From Synechococcus sp. PCC 7335 (GTDB taxonomy: Bacteria > Cyanobacteriota > Cyanobacteriia > Phormidesmidales > Phormidesmidaceae), in assembly GCF_000155595.1 (NCBI RefSeq), contig NZ_DS989904.1, positions 3,567,612-3,631,611 of the forward strand: 64,000 nucleotides of DNA, given 5' to 3'. Positions 1 through 8,649 of the stretch are shown here, piece by piece. Both the position numbers and the translations under genes were made by a program. The notes beneath the pieces were generated by a model. The model saw only the letters and a program-made list of their open reading frames with translations, did no database searches and had not been told where the DNA came from. Numbering within the stretch: position 1 is the first letter of the stretch; the number at the start of each line of letters is the position of its first letter.

Positions 1-67
1 TGGCGTCTAGCTACAAAACGTTAGAATACTGCTATTAGTGTTTTGTTGCTATCAGAGCCCTACTACT

Positions 68-826
68 ATGGTTTCCCAACCGCTTGACACACTTCCTAGC
101 ACTGAAGATCTCCCCTGTTCGGATGATACGCCTGTGGATAATGAAGATCAAAATCTACTGCCTAATCTGCTGCTGCTATCGCTTGCAAGCTTGTGGTCGA
201 CGCGGATGGATTGGTTTTTTGCGGTAGATATGGCGGTGTATCACACGACTGGCATTAGTCCTAAGGTACCCGTTGTACCTGATGCCTTTTTAAGTCTGGG
301 GGTTGAGCGCAAGAAAAACGGAAAGTCTCGTAAAAGCTATGCCGTTTGGGAAGAGAATGGAACGGTGCCGACTTTTGTCTTAGAGATGGTTTCTCATCGC
401 TACGACGATGAATACGACGAGAAGATGGCCCTCTATGCTCAGCTCGGTGTGCTGTATTACGTGCTGTACAACCCTGAGTATTGGCAACGACATCAGCATC
501 AGCCCTTTGAAGTTTACAGACTGGAGGAAGACGGCTATCGGCTGAAAATTGGTGAGCCGTACTGGATGCCTGAGATTGGTATCGGTATTGGTAGAGGTCG
601 GCAAGTAGTTGGTGGCATCGAGCAGGAGGTGCTGCTGTGGCACGACGCCCAAGGGAAGGCGTATCCGCTATCAGAGCAGATAATTGCGGATATGCAGATT
701 GACATTAGTGCAGAAAGGCAAAAAGCAGAAACAGAAAGGCAAAGAGCGGAGGCGGAAAGGCAAAGAGCAGATCGGCTGGCCGCGTACTTGAGATCGCAAG
801 GAATCGATCCTGACACAATTACGTAA
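68..826 (+). CDS. Uma2-family (DUF820) PD-(D/E)XK nuclease-like protein
   Basis: Resembles the Uma2/DUF820 proteins that cyanobacteria carry in many copies; they have a restriction-endonuclease-like fold but no firmly established role. Family-like segments are PDAFLSLGVE early on, then VLEMVSHRYDDEYDEKMALYAQLGVLYYVLYNP in the middle (given here as a region, about residues 105-140), matching the strand-helix-strand core with an acidic and a lysine position. The C-terminus is a heptad-like run of E-R-Q-(K/R)-A-E repeats followed by RLAAYLRSQGIDPD, a coiled-coil tail common in this family. The open frame begins 30 bases earlier at a GTG, but the ATG at 68 gives the more usual N-terminus. Its target is unknown. 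Confidence 0.8.
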   Translation: MVSQPLDTLPSTEDLPCSDDTPVDNEDQNLLPNLLLLSLASLWSTRMDWFFAVDMAVYHTTGISPKVPVVPDAFLSLGVERKKNGKSRKSYAVWEENGTVPTFVLEMVSHRYDDEYDEKMALYAQLGVLYYVLYNPEYWQRHQHQPFEVYRLEEDGYRLKIGEPYWMPEIGIGIGRGRQVVGGIEQEVLLWHDAQGKAYPLSEQIIADMQIDISAERQKAETERQRAEAERQRADRLAAYLRSQGIDPDTIT

Positions 827-1080
827 GACTGCTACTGCTCACGTCTGCTGGGAAAGTGAAAACAAGCTTAACTAGGCTCTGTTGTGCAGTTCTATCTTGC
901 AAGATAGGCGAGTGAGGAAGAAAAATCAGAGGCGTTAGTAGAAGTCCAAGAAATCGCAGCAATGGGGCACGCCTACGGACGAACCGATGAAGCAGGCAGC
1001 AAAGCGATCGCTCAATGCACTATTTCTCTTCTCTTTGGCCTATAAGTCTTATCTCAAAATATATCTTCCGAGCCGTATCC

Positions 1081-1761
1081 CTAAGGCACAACTGTCACTA
1101 CCGTTCCCACTTCGACCATCTCATATAGCTGACGAACATCTTCGTTGTACATGCGAACGCAGCCATGAGAGGCAGCGGTTCCTACGGATTCTCGATTAGG
1201 CGTGCCGTGAAAGCCGATCGAGTTGGTACCGTCTGTCCAAAAGGCAATCCAGCGATCGCCTAAGGGATTGTAAGGCCCAGGCGGGACTACCTCAGAGGTG
1301 ATTGGATTGGTCCAGCCAGGATCAGTAACTTGGTGGAACACTTCAAACTTTCCGGTCGGTGTCTCCCATCCAGCGCGACCGATAGCGACTGGATAACTGA
1401 TTTTCACAGTATCTCCTTGATAAACATATACTCTCTTTTATCCCAAGCGAAGTAACAAACTAATTGTCTCTTTTTCTGTTGCTTCATTACTCTCAGCAGT
1501 TGCTGGCGGTACGCTTTCTCCGGATACTGACGTAGGTACCGACTGACGAGAAGGAATGGTCTGTAATAGCTCATCTAGTGCCAATTGCTTCGATAAGTCT
1601 TGTACAAGACTATCTGGCGTCTGCTTCGTGAATGTTTGTACAACCTTCGCTTCGGCAAAGGCAGCTTCCAACATCACTAAAAAAGAAAACGTTCCGCATA
1701 CTAGCGTTCCAACAGTGAGTGCCCAAGGCCTATTCGAAGAGTTTTCTTGCCTGATATACAT
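1081..1761 (-). pseudogene. L,D-transpeptidase (YkuD domain) interrupted by an in-frame TAA
   Basis: Two open segments lie in the same frame, separated only by a TAA at 1438-1440. The upstream part (from ATG at 1761) has a signal-peptide-like N-terminus (hydrophobic stretch ending AAFAEA) and ends ISLLLRLG. After the stop the frame continues KRVYVYQGDTVKISYPVAIGR and then a complete YkuD catalytic domain with GFHGTPN and the active-site SHGCVRM motif. YkuD enzymes cross-link peptidoglycan in the periplasm. A single base change (GAA or GAG to TAA) would explain the break. The catalytic half could be re-initiated at GTG 1407, which has AAGGAG five bases upstream, but that product would lack an export signal. 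Sequencing error is the main alternative. Confidence 0.8.
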
Positions 1762-2267
1762 GAGTTTTAGTGAAGCTAGCTTTAAAGAACTATGTAGGCT
1801 GTAATGAGTAATGATCCTGCATTTAGACACCATTATAATCGATAGTATTATTTGTATTAATCTACCGTTAGCATCTTTCACTCTCTCCCCGTACTTTTTT
1901 CACTAACCCGTACTTTTTTCACTAAAAGGGTTTCACAATAGCAATCAATAGTAATTTGTTCTAAGTCACGTATGCTTTTATACGGTGTCACTCTAATACT
2001 ATACTTTAATAGTAGGTGATTCGAACATACCTTCTCTATCGAATGACTTCATAAAAGGAAGGAAATATCTATCTTATGGGGTATAAAAAGCTTTGATTGG
2101 CTCGTTTTCCTCTGGCTTTCTTAGAGGCAGACACCGCTTTAGGTAGAGGCTTAAGGTAAGTATCTTATGTAAACGTTGTCCTAGCTTGGCTCACCCGTAA
2201 TTTTATCTTGTGAGCACAGTAGATCCATTTGTCGTTCACAAACCTTCTACAAGAAGATAGAAATAGT
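1762..2267. other. Intergenic stretch between the L,D-transpeptidase and the acidic repeat protein
   Basis: About 500 bases between divergent genes. It contains a perfect 19-base tandem repeat (described separately) and AT-rich sequence suitable for promoters in both directions. The frame upstream of the transpeptidase ATG stays open to 1881, but that extension (residues starting MKDANGRL) looks unlike a signal sequence, so it is treated as non-coding here. No RNA gene was recognised. Confidence 0.5.
1888..1925. repeat. Perfect 19-bp direct repeat, two adjacent copies
   Basis: The 19-base unit CCCGTACTTTTTTCACTAA occurs at 1888-1906 and again at 1907-1925 with no spacer. It lies in the upstream region shared by the transpeptidase and the acidic protein. 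It may be a simple slippage duplication or a doubled regulator site. Confidence 0.85.
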
Positions 2268-2678
2268 ATGCAGACGTTGTTCAATAAAACACTCGCAGTT
2301 TCTGCTTCCCTTCTCTCTATTGCAGGGTTGGTTCTGTTGGTTCCTCAATCAGTCAGTGCCCAGGAAATGTCTGATGATACAGACGTTACCGAATCCGTTG
2401 AGATGGATGCAGTTGAAGTTGATGATAGTGAAGCTGTCGAAACTGAAGAAGTAGAAGTCACCGAAACTGAGGTGATGGATACTGAAGTAGAAGTCACCGA
2501 AACTGAGATGATGGATACTGAAGTAGAATCAGTCGGCCAGTCAACCGAAGAGGACATTGATATGGAAACAGAGGCAGTCGATGTTGATATGGAAACGACT
2601 GTTGATAGTGAAACCACTGTTCAAGAGGAAGTAGTCGAAACAACAGACTTTTCAAGCAGTCCTCGTGCTTTGTGGTAA
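2268..2678 (+). CDS. Small secreted acidic repeat protein
   Basis: Not recognised as a known family. From the ATG at 2268 (AGAAG-type ribosome site just upstream) the protein opens with a clear signal peptide (MQTLFNKTLAVSASLLSIAG followed by a hydrophobic core and SVSAQ). The mature part of roughly 105 residues is dominated by Glu, Asp, Val, Thr and Met, with units such as EVEVTETEVMDT repeated, and almost no basic residues. The extreme acidity suggests a periplasmic or extracellular ion-binding or disordered role, but that is inference. The open frame extends 13 codons further upstream; the internal ATG is preferred because it places the signal peptide at the N-terminus. A strong terminator follows. 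Confidence 0.65.
   Translation: MQTLFNKTLAVSASLLSIAGLVLLVPQSVSAQEMSDDTDVTESVEMDAVEVDDSEAVETEEVEVTETEVMDTEVEVTETEMMDTEVESVGQSTEEDIDMETEAVDVDMETTVDSETTVQEEVVETTDFSSSPRALW
2445..2528 (+). repeat. 36-bp in-frame tandem repeat in the acidic protein gene
   Basis: The 36-base unit beginning ACTGAAGTAGAAGTCACCGA appears nearly perfectly twice (one full copy at 2481-2516), flanked by a slightly diverged copy before and a partial copy after. It adds 12 residues per copy in frame, so copy number could vary between strains without breaking the gene. Confidence 0.8.
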
Positions 2679-2727
2679 TTAAGTTAACTGGTAGGACAAG
2701 TGAAAAACTATAGTTACTAGTGTAGAT

Positions 2728-2762
2728 AAGGGTATAACGGATTGTCTGTTATACCCTTTCTT
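2728..2762 (+). terminator. Rho-independent terminator after the acidic protein
   Basis: An 11-bp stem (AAGGGTATAAC at 2728-2738 with GTTATACCCTT at 2748-2758), extendable by three further pairs, closes a tiny loop and is followed by a T-rich run. It lies 50 bases past the stop codon and between convergent genes. Confidence 0.85.
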
Positions 2763-2844
2763 TCTGAACAAATGTTCCTCTTTATCCAATCACTTGAGAC
2801 TTTCAGACTATCTTTTGTCCTGATGAATTCGGTAGGGACAATAG

Positions 2845-3978
2845 CTACTCTGCATCAATAGTTTCACCTTCCGCAATCCAGCCTCGCAGCGCAGCATGCC
2901 GCGCTGCTTCAGTCGTTTCTGAAAACAGTAAGAAGTCGACCCCTGATTGGCGAATCTCTTGTGCAACTTTGTCTATTTCCTGATGGCGAGCCCGATCATT
3001 AGGGATAGCATCTCGAATGTATACAGCTAAAATTCTTCCTGGATAATCTTTGACAAGCTGTGCGTATATTTCCGTATCCTTTTGTCCGCTATCTCCAAAT
3101 AGAATAAAGGGTAGGTTAGAAAAGCGTGCTAGAAGCGGTTCGATTTGCTCTCGCTTATGTTCTTCGTGGGTGAAAGATGTCAAGTTAGCAGGCGATAGTT
3201 CGATATCTCTTAGTAAGATTGGCCCCTTTGGAATATCATTAGCACCCATGAACTTGTCGAACAAGTCATACATATTCCAAGGGCTGCTAGATACGTAAAA
3301 GATTGGGTTTCCCGAAAAACTATTATCGGTATTGTTCCCTTTCTGAAGCGCCCGGTATAAAGAAGCTACACCTGAAAACGGCCGACGACTCTGAGCATTT
3401 CCTAAGTAGGCGATTCGAACCATCTTTAAAGGATCGTCAGCAGCTGTATACACTACCGTATCGTCAATGTCGCTGATCACACCAAACTGTGCACTGGGCG
3501 TAACTAGAATCACTTCGCCTTCTGTCATGACGACTTTTTGCTTTCTAGGTGGTGGCTCTAATAGTTCTATATGAACGTTACGCCATAGATCCGCCTCGCT
3601 AAGATGGTCTGCGCTGAATGAAGATTCTAGCGATAGATCTGCCTCAAAAAAACCTTCGCCGTTAGCTTTAACTGTCGTTTGACAATCGCCGATACAGACT
3701 TTGAGTATGGCATGGGGAACCTCATCACTGTCAAACCGCCGGTACATATTAGTGACGTTCTTAGCGATACTGGCATCTGCATCAAGTGGTCGGATACCTT
3801 CTTTCTCTAAGACTCTACCTTTGATGTGTACTCGATTTAGGGTGCCATACCCTTTGTAGGGCATTATACGTAGCGGATCTCGGATACCCAACTTACCTTC
3901 TATGCTCAGTATGGCCTTATCCCACAAGCGATTGGCTTGATTCGTAGCTTTGGAAATAGCTTCTATAAGGTTTGGCAA
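2845..3978 (-). CDS. App1-type phosphatidate phosphatase domain protein (DUF2183)
   Basis: The protein carries the HAD-like signature FGVISDIDDTV (DxDxT, about residues 163-173) with LLRDIEL and ILFGDSGQKDTEIY further on, as in the conserved domain shared with yeast App1, a Mg-dependent phosphatidate phosphatase. The N-terminal ~150 residues include GYGTLNRVHIKGRVLE, typical of bacterial members. At 377 aa it has the usual length of the bacterial family. The substrate in bacteria is not settled, but a lipid phosphate is plausible, and the adjacent divergent gene encodes a phospholipase-D-type enzyme, which would fit phospholipid turnover. No signal peptide is evident, so it is probably cytosolic. 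Confidence 0.8.
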   Translation of the reverse strand: MPNLIEAISKATNQANRLWDKAILSIEGKLGIRDPLRIMPYKGYGTLNRVHIKGRVLEKEGIRPLDADASIAKNVTNMYRRFDSDEVPHAILKVCIGDCQTTVKANGEGFFEADLSLESSFSADHLSEADLWRNVHIELLEPPPRKQKVVMTEGEVILVTPSAQFGVISDIDDTVVYTAADDPLKMVRIAYLGNAQSRRPFSGVASLYRALQKGNNTDNSFSGNPIFYVSSSPWNMYDLFDKFMGANDIPKGPILLRDIELSPANLTSFTHEEHKREQIEPLLARFSNLPFILFGDSGQKDTEIYAQLVKDYPGRILAVYIRDAIPNDRARHQEIDKVAQEIRQSGVDFLLFSETTEAARHAALRGWIAEGETIDAE

Positions 3979-4305
3979 AATATCTTAGCTCCAAGCTTGG
4001 CGTGTTTAAATTTACTCAGTCTTCATCTATGCAAAAGACTATCTGAGGGCACAATATTGAGGGTAGTCTTGACATTTAGGCGAAAACATAGAAATTATGT
4101 ACATAGCTTGCATCTGTACCAAAGGCTACAGTTTTTGTCAAACAGAGCTGAGTAGCTAGCAGCCTTCTATTTACTAGCAGCCTCTCTTAATGTGTGATCA
4201 GTGCTTGTCATATCCTTCCCTTCAAAGAGAAGTTTTTGAAAACGCTGACATAACGTAGTGAACACTAAGTCAGATAGCAACCGAGATTCGTAGGTACTAA
4301 TAAAG

Positions 4306-5685
4306 ATGGGTCTAGTCATCAATATCTTGCTTTGGCTGCTTTTGATAGCGATCGCAGCGGTAGCTACCCTCTTAGTCGGATTATATATTCGTGGCGCTTT
4401 TCGGTGGCGTCCTCTTTTTTACGTTAGGCAAGCGATCGCCCCACAGCATCCTCAATTTCCCCTTATCCTCAAAAGTCTCACAGAATCTCTAGCCACTCAC
4501 GGACAGGTGGTTGATTTTTGGGATACCGCCGCAGAAATTCAGCAAGCAAGAATAGAGGCTATCAGGCGAGCACGTCACAGCATTCAGTTTGAGACATTCA
4601 TGATGACGCCGGGCAAACGCACTAACGATTTTGCCGAGGAGATCGCCCGAAAAGCAATCGAAGGCGTTAGCGTACAGCTCCTAGTCGATACCTTTGGTAC
4701 GCGATCTTTGCCTAGAAGATATTGGCAGCATCTACGTTCAGCGGGCGTCCAGATTGTCTTTTTTAACCCATTCGACTGGCGAGCACCGGCTAATTTCGCT
4801 GGACGCACTCACCGCAAGCTATTAATCATTGACAATGAGCAAGCGCTTATCGGTGGCTCAGGGATTTCTGATCTATGGGACGGTATTGAAAAAAGCGATG
4901 ACACAAAGCCCTGGCTAGATATTGAGATGATGCTAGTAGGGGAAGTAGTAAGCGTTTTATCAGCAACGTTTCAGCTCCATTGGCAGGGCCATAGAATTAA
5001 AAGAGAAGATGAAAAAACAGGGAAGTTAGAACCAGGAGTTACCATCATTAATATGGATCGAATCTGTCCTGTCGTAGATGCAGATCCGTTGCCAAGCACA
5101 AAGAGATTGAGTAATGACAAAAAAGAATCGAGTACGATTCTAGTAACACCTGGGACCAAACCTAACTATCGCGACTCTTCGGTTGAAGTTTTGAAGCAGA
5201 CGCTAGTAGCTTGTGCACAGAAACGAGTGTGGCTATCAAGTCCTTATTTTCTGCCGAATAAAAGTACTCGGCAGATACTGATTACTGCGAAAAAAGCTGG
5301 GGTAGACGTCCGCATTCTGACGACGAGCGATCGCAGTGATAAGAAGCCAGTCTATTACGCCTCGTACGAAGTCTACGGCTCGCTACTAAGGGCAGGCATA
5401 AAGATATTCGAGTATCAGCCTAGTATGCTGCATGCCAAGATGTTGCTTTTGGATAATCACTGGGCAAATACGGGCAGCACAAACATCGACTACCGAAGCT
5501 TTCTACACAATGATGAGCTAGATATTGTCACCGACTCCGCTTTGCTCATAGAAAAGATAGAACAAGCGTTTGAGAAAGGCTTTGCACAAAGTAAACAGAT
5601 TAGCTTACGGCAGTGGCGAAACCGTTCTCTACTAAAGCACAGAGTACTAGGAAATGTAGTCCGTCTTGTGGAATGGCAACTCTAG
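4306..5685 (+). CDS. Phospholipase D / cardiolipin synthase-like protein
   Basis: A 459-residue protein with an N-terminal membrane helix (VINILLWLLLIAIAAVATLL) and two HKD motifs. The first lies in GRTHRKLLIIDNEQALIGGS (about residues 167-186). The second is in MLHAKMLLLDNHWANTGSTN (about residues 380-399). This two-domain layout is that of bacterial cardiolipin synthases, which condense two phosphatidylglycerol molecules or transfer a phosphatidyl group at the membrane. A low-complexity linker of about 60 residues separates the halves. ATG 4306 places the membrane helix at the N-terminus. The exact substrate cannot be told from sequence. Confidence 0.85.
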   Translation: MGLVINILLWLLLIAIAAVATLLVGLYIRGAFRWRPLFYVRQAIAPQHPQFPLILKSLTESLATHGQVVDFWDTAAEIQQARIEAIRRARHSIQFETFMMTPGKRTNDFAEEIARKAIEGVSVQLLVDTFGTRSLPRRYWQHLRSAGVQIVFFNPFDWRAPANFAGRTHRKLLIIDNEQALIGGSGISDLWDGIEKSDDTKPWLDIEMMLVGEVVSVLSATFQLHWQGHRIKREDEKTGKLEPGVTIINMDRICPVVDADPLPSTKRLSNDKKESSTILVTPGTKPNYRDSSVEVLKQTLVACAQKRVWLSSPYFLPNKSTRQILITAKKAGVDVRILTTSDRSDKKPVYYASYEVYGSLLRAGIKIFEYQPSMLHAKMLLLDNHWANTGSTNIDYRSFLHNDELDIVTDSALLIEKIEQAFEKGFAQSKQISLRQWRNRSLLKHRVLGNVVRLVEWQL

Positions 5686-5759
5686 GTACAGACGCTGGAG
5701 GTGAATAGATTGAGCATCCGATGCGATCGCCCAAGAAGGTAGAAAAATAGCGATGCTAT

Positions 5760-5966
5760 CTATTTTCTAAACGGCCCCACCCAAAGGCTTGCTCCGATTA
5801 CCAGCGGAGTCAAAGCAAAAATACCTCCAAAAATGAGTGAGTGACTTTTGACAAAGGGGATAGAAAGCAGCGAACCAATTACCAGCGCACAATAGAGTAG
5901 AGCAGCGAACGGAACAACGCAAATCAGAAAAATCATTAGGCGCTCGTTTGATTCAATAGATGACAT
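5760..5966 (-). CDS. Small two-helix membrane protein
   Basis: A 68-residue frame predicting a short polar N-terminus (MSSIESNERL) and two hydrophobic segments separated by a short loop, ending in a basic GPFRK. It starts with ATG. No family was recognised. It is kept because the hydrophobic pattern is coherent and no other gene occupies the stretch, but a chance frame is possible. Confidence 0.45.
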   Translation of the reverse strand: MSSIESNERLMIFLICVVPFAALLYCALVIGSLLSIPFVKSHSLIFGGIFALTPLVIGASLWVGPFRK

Positions 5967-6247
5967 AGCGAAGTATCAAGAGGGCTCAAAAATTTTGTAC
6001 GGAATTAGAGTAAGTCAGCCTGTAGGATAGAGAACTGTGTGCCTAAGCTTTGCACATTAAGTCATAGGTAGTTTCTGTAAAAGGTATTGAATGTCTGTAG
6101 AGCTGTTTCTAGAGCTTGAATGCCTACTTTCCTCTGTGCTGTCTCCATCTATGCTGCCTCTAGAAGTTTGATTTGAATTTGCTTTCTGACAAGCCTCACA
6201 ACAACTCTAACAAACCTCACAAGAACTCTGACAAATCTCACGAGAAT

Positions 6248-6958
6248 ATGAAAGTAAGACAGCCCCGTCGACCTTATCAAGGTAATCATAGGTCGGTTGT
6301 GACCGCGATGCTGATAGTCCTAGGAGTAGGTTGGACACTGTATATGTGGTCAAAGCCTCCCCAACCATTAGAGTTGTTAGGCTCGACAAACTGGGTCGCT
6401 TCGCCCCTACCTTTAGAAATGGAGGGAGGCGATCCTTATCTACGGGCACTGATGAGAACCATTTCAGCCGGAGAATCGAATACAGGCGATCCCTATCGGT
6501 TGCTATACGGCGGCCAAAGGAGCAAAGATCTGAGTGTGCATCCCGATAAGTGCGTGAGGATTGTAAATGGCCCCAATCAGGGAAACTGTACAACAGCAGC
6601 AGGGCGATATCAGTTTCTGACTACTACTTGGGAGCGCGAGGCTCGAAACTATCACCCAAATCGTCCTGCTTGGTATGAAGTTTGGGAGCAGCCCAGCTTT
6701 GAGCCGACCTATCAGGACGAGGTCGTATACGGTTGGCTATCAGATACAAGCGCTTGGAATATAGACATCTCGGCCCAGCTACGGGCAGGAAACATAGATA
6801 CGGTGCTAAAGGCGCTTTCTGGAACGTGGACAAGTTTGGGCTATGGCATCGAAGATAATAGTATGTCACCGCTATTGCCCCAGATTTATGAAGAGATGCT
6901 GACGGAGGAGCTAGCACTTCAGACCATTCGTTTGCAGAAGGCGAAGCGAGCGGCGTAG
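6248..6958 (+). CDS. Membrane-anchored lambda-endolysin-like (GH104-type) muramidase
   Basis: After a basic N-terminus and one membrane helix (AMLIVLGVGWTLYMWS) comes a domain resembling phage lambda endolysin gpR: ALMRTISAGESNTGDPYRLL with a candidate catalytic Glu, a later HPDK, then TTAAGRYQFLTTTWE, and a C-terminal GTWTSLGYG. gpR is a lytic transglycosylase that cuts peptidoglycan. The topology puts the enzyme outside the cytoplasmic membrane, suggesting cell-wall remodelling. The frame stays open to a TTG at 6173; that extension encodes an imperfect N-S-(N/D)-K-(P/S)-H repeat, so the ATG at 6248 is preferred but not proven. No other phage genes are nearby. Confidence 0.7.
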   Translation: MKVRQPRRPYQGNHRSVVTAMLIVLGVGWTLYMWSKPPQPLELLGSTNWVASPLPLEMEGGDPYLRALMRTISAGESNTGDPYRLLYGGQRSKDLSVHPDKCVRIVNGPNQGNCTTAAGRYQFLTTTWEREARNYHPNRPAWYEVWEQPSFEPTYQDEVVYGWLSDTSAWNIDISAQLRAGNIDTVLKALSGTWTSLGYGIEDNSMSPLLPQIYEEMLTEELALQTIRLQKAKRAA

Positions 6959-7041
6959 CAGGGACTGTATCAACTAGGAACCGTGTATAGCAAAGGGGTC
7001 GTGCATTAGGATGATTCGCCTTACAATCTGCACAAGGTAAG

Positions 7042-7473
7042 ATGAGCCTGCCAGGTGCGATCTTTCAATGGCTATACCCAATGGTTACATATCGAACAGT
7101 GATTCTAGAGGCTCATGATGGCTCAAGATGGCGATCGCTTTCACAGCTTCCTACCTGTGGCGACGCCCGCTTGAACCATTTTTTACTGTGGGAAAATCCA
7201 AGCTGGCCAGCGTCGCAACGCAAAGCGAATAACTTTCCACCTCTTCCAGAAGACTGTAGCGAGCGAGTGAAGTCTCGGCTGAAAGGGCTAGCCTATTATG
7301 TGACCGCCTGCTTGAAATTGGCTGAATTCAAGGCAGGTGTTGAGCAAGTAGCACGTGGGTATAAAGAGCACAGTTTACAAGTAATGACTGAGATGCGCGG
7401 TGCGATCGCCATGGCTCAGGTTTTAACAGACGGTAACATTCCCGTTCGCTTCATCATCTTGCTAGACTACTGA
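7042..7473 (+). CDS. Hypothetical protein, 143 aa
   Basis: Not recognised. The frame starts at ATG 7042 with AAGG eight bases upstream; a second ATG at 7081 is possible. The protein looks soluble and mixed, with LPEDCSERVKSRLKGLAYYVTACLKLAEFKAGVEQ-type helical sequence in its middle (about residues 74-108) and a hydrophobic end. It sits directly upstream of narM on the same strand, about 155 bases away, but shared function is not shown. Confidence 0.5.
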   Translation: MSLPGAIFQWLYPMVTYRTVILEAHDGSRWRSLSQLPTCGDARLNHFLLWENPSWPASQRKANNFPPLPEDCSERVKSRLKGLAYYVTACLKLAEFKAGVEQVARGYKEHSLQVMTEMRGAIAMAQVLTDGNIPVRFIILLDY

Positions 7474-7628
7474 TAGCCAATTGTTTTATATAGCTAAGTC
7501 AAGGTTCTTACTTTGTCAGCCACCTCCACAGTTACCTCTCATGGCTTTTGGAAGCATTCATTATCCTAGCCAACTCAATAGATGCAACAAAAGATATCTC
7601 TCACAACCTATCTCTTTAGATCGAGTCT

Positions 7629-8084
7629 ATGGCATCGCCTTTTTTTGAATTTGAGCAAGATTTTGTTGGGTCGCTGCGATGCATTCCGATGGTTGTACGC
7701 CACCATCTGGATACCTGTGGCGTCAAACTCAAGCTAGAACATTGGAATCATTTTACTCAAGCTGAACGACAGGCACTGGTGGATTGGCCCTGTCAATCCG
7801 AAGACGAAGCTCAGCTCTATAGAGAGAAACTGCAGGCGCTAATTACGGCTCAAACTGGTGTGCCTGCTAAGACACTAGCTGTCCAACCGCAGCCACCGTG
7901 GATGGATCTATCGACCATACCAGAGCAAGTTCGTAACAGATTTGCTCAGCAAGGGATACCATTGACATTAAAGCAGTGGACTGAACTTACTGAGCTACAG
8001 CGATTTGCTCTGATTAAGTTGAGTAGACCTAGCCATGAGAACAAAAACTTTATGCCCGCTGTCAAAGAGTTTGGACTAGTATGA
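7629..8084 (+). CDS. narM: NarM-like nitrate reductase-associated protein
   Basis: The 151-residue product matches the nitrate-reductase-associated family: FFEFEQDFVGSLRCIPM at the start, then HHLDTCGVKLKLEHWNHF and QAERQALVDWPCQSEDEAQLYR. In cyanobacteria NarM is needed for production of active ferredoxin-nitrate reductase (NarB). Length and motif order agree with the family. narB is not in this window, and no convincing NtcA box (GTA-N8-TAC) was seen in the 150 bases upstream. The second half repeats the theme of the first (VRNRFAQQGIPLTLKQW compared with VRHHLDTCGVKLKLEHW), suggesting an internal duplication. Confidence 0.75.
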   Translation: MASPFFEFEQDFVGSLRCIPMVVRHHLDTCGVKLKLEHWNHFTQAERQALVDWPCQSEDEAQLYREKLQALITAQTGVPAKTLAVQPQPPWMDLSTIPEQVRNRFAQQGIPLTLKQWTELTELQRFALIKLSRPSHENKNFMPAVKEFGLV

Positions 8085-8300
8085 GCTCTCACGTTAGGGG
8101 ACGCCGCTAGGTTCTCTTCCTCGGAAACATATCCGCTGGGGACGAACGAGGATATTCATAGACAGCAAAAGTAGGGATTGTGGTGGTTCTACGATTACGT
8201 ACACACAGCTAAGTAACTGATTCTATAGATCGGCACAGATTCTTTCTAAGAAAAATCGCAAAGGGTACCCGAGTGGGTGATGAAAAGAAAGAGATTTACC

Positions 8301-8321
8301 TGATATGAATAGATCATATCA
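8301..8321. promoter_or_regulatory. Operator-like perfect inverted repeat
   Basis: TGATATGA at 8301-8308 and TCATATCA at 8314-8321 are perfect 8-base complements around a 5-base spacer, the geometry of a dimeric regulator site. It is about 330 bases ahead of the dehydrogenase start and 217 past narM. The regulator is unknown. Confidence 0.45.
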
Positions 8322-8474
8322 ATCAGTCCTCAGAGATAACCCCTCTTTACCAAGCGTTTTACATGCTTACGTTATAGGCCTCTTTTTCCTGTAACAATGG
8401 AATTTTCGGTCTTTAATGTTTGATATTTAAAGATTGATGAATTCAAAAGGAATTTCTCTGAAGAGACACGCTGT

Positions 8475-8514
8475 CACTTTGAATTTAAGCAGGTTACTAC
8501 CTAATTCAAGTGAC
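8475..8514. promoter_or_regulatory. Imperfect inverted repeat in the long leader
   Basis: TCACTTTGAATT and AATTCAAGTGA are complementary apart from one bulged base and could form a hairpin in RNA. No T-run follows, so it is not a typical terminator. Confidence 0.3.
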
Positions 8515-8649
8515 TTCTAAAACCAGAACACTTTCGACGTTCAACCGAGACCTCTAGGGTATTCGTTAGATTACTCATAGCCTTTCTTGTCGTGGTCTTG
8601 GGACGTTTGAAACCTCGCTTAAGCAATACTTACAACTTGGGAAATTCTG

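Larger units (their letters stand above)
8085..8649. other. Intergenic stretch upstream of the first sugar dehydrogenase gene
   Basis: About 565 bases without a supported gene. It holds an operator-like perfect palindrome (8301-8321) and an imperfect inverted repeat (8475-8514), both listed separately. The length and the palindromes suggest a regulated promoter or long leader for the large gene that follows. Confidence 0.5.

Noticed and set aside
908-1045. A 45-codon open frame with reasonable composition (GHAYGRTDEAGSKAIAQC) between Uma2 and the transpeptidase
   Set aside because: No start codon with a ribosome site and no recognisable family; at most a gene remnant.
2007-2026. GTTCGAATC on the minus strand, resembling a tRNA T-loop
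   Set aside because: The flanking bases do not pair to form a T-arm, and no acceptor or anticodon stem fits.
7474-7628. Search for an NtcA box ahead of narM
   Set aside because: No GTA-N8-TAC pattern was found, so no regulatory site is called.
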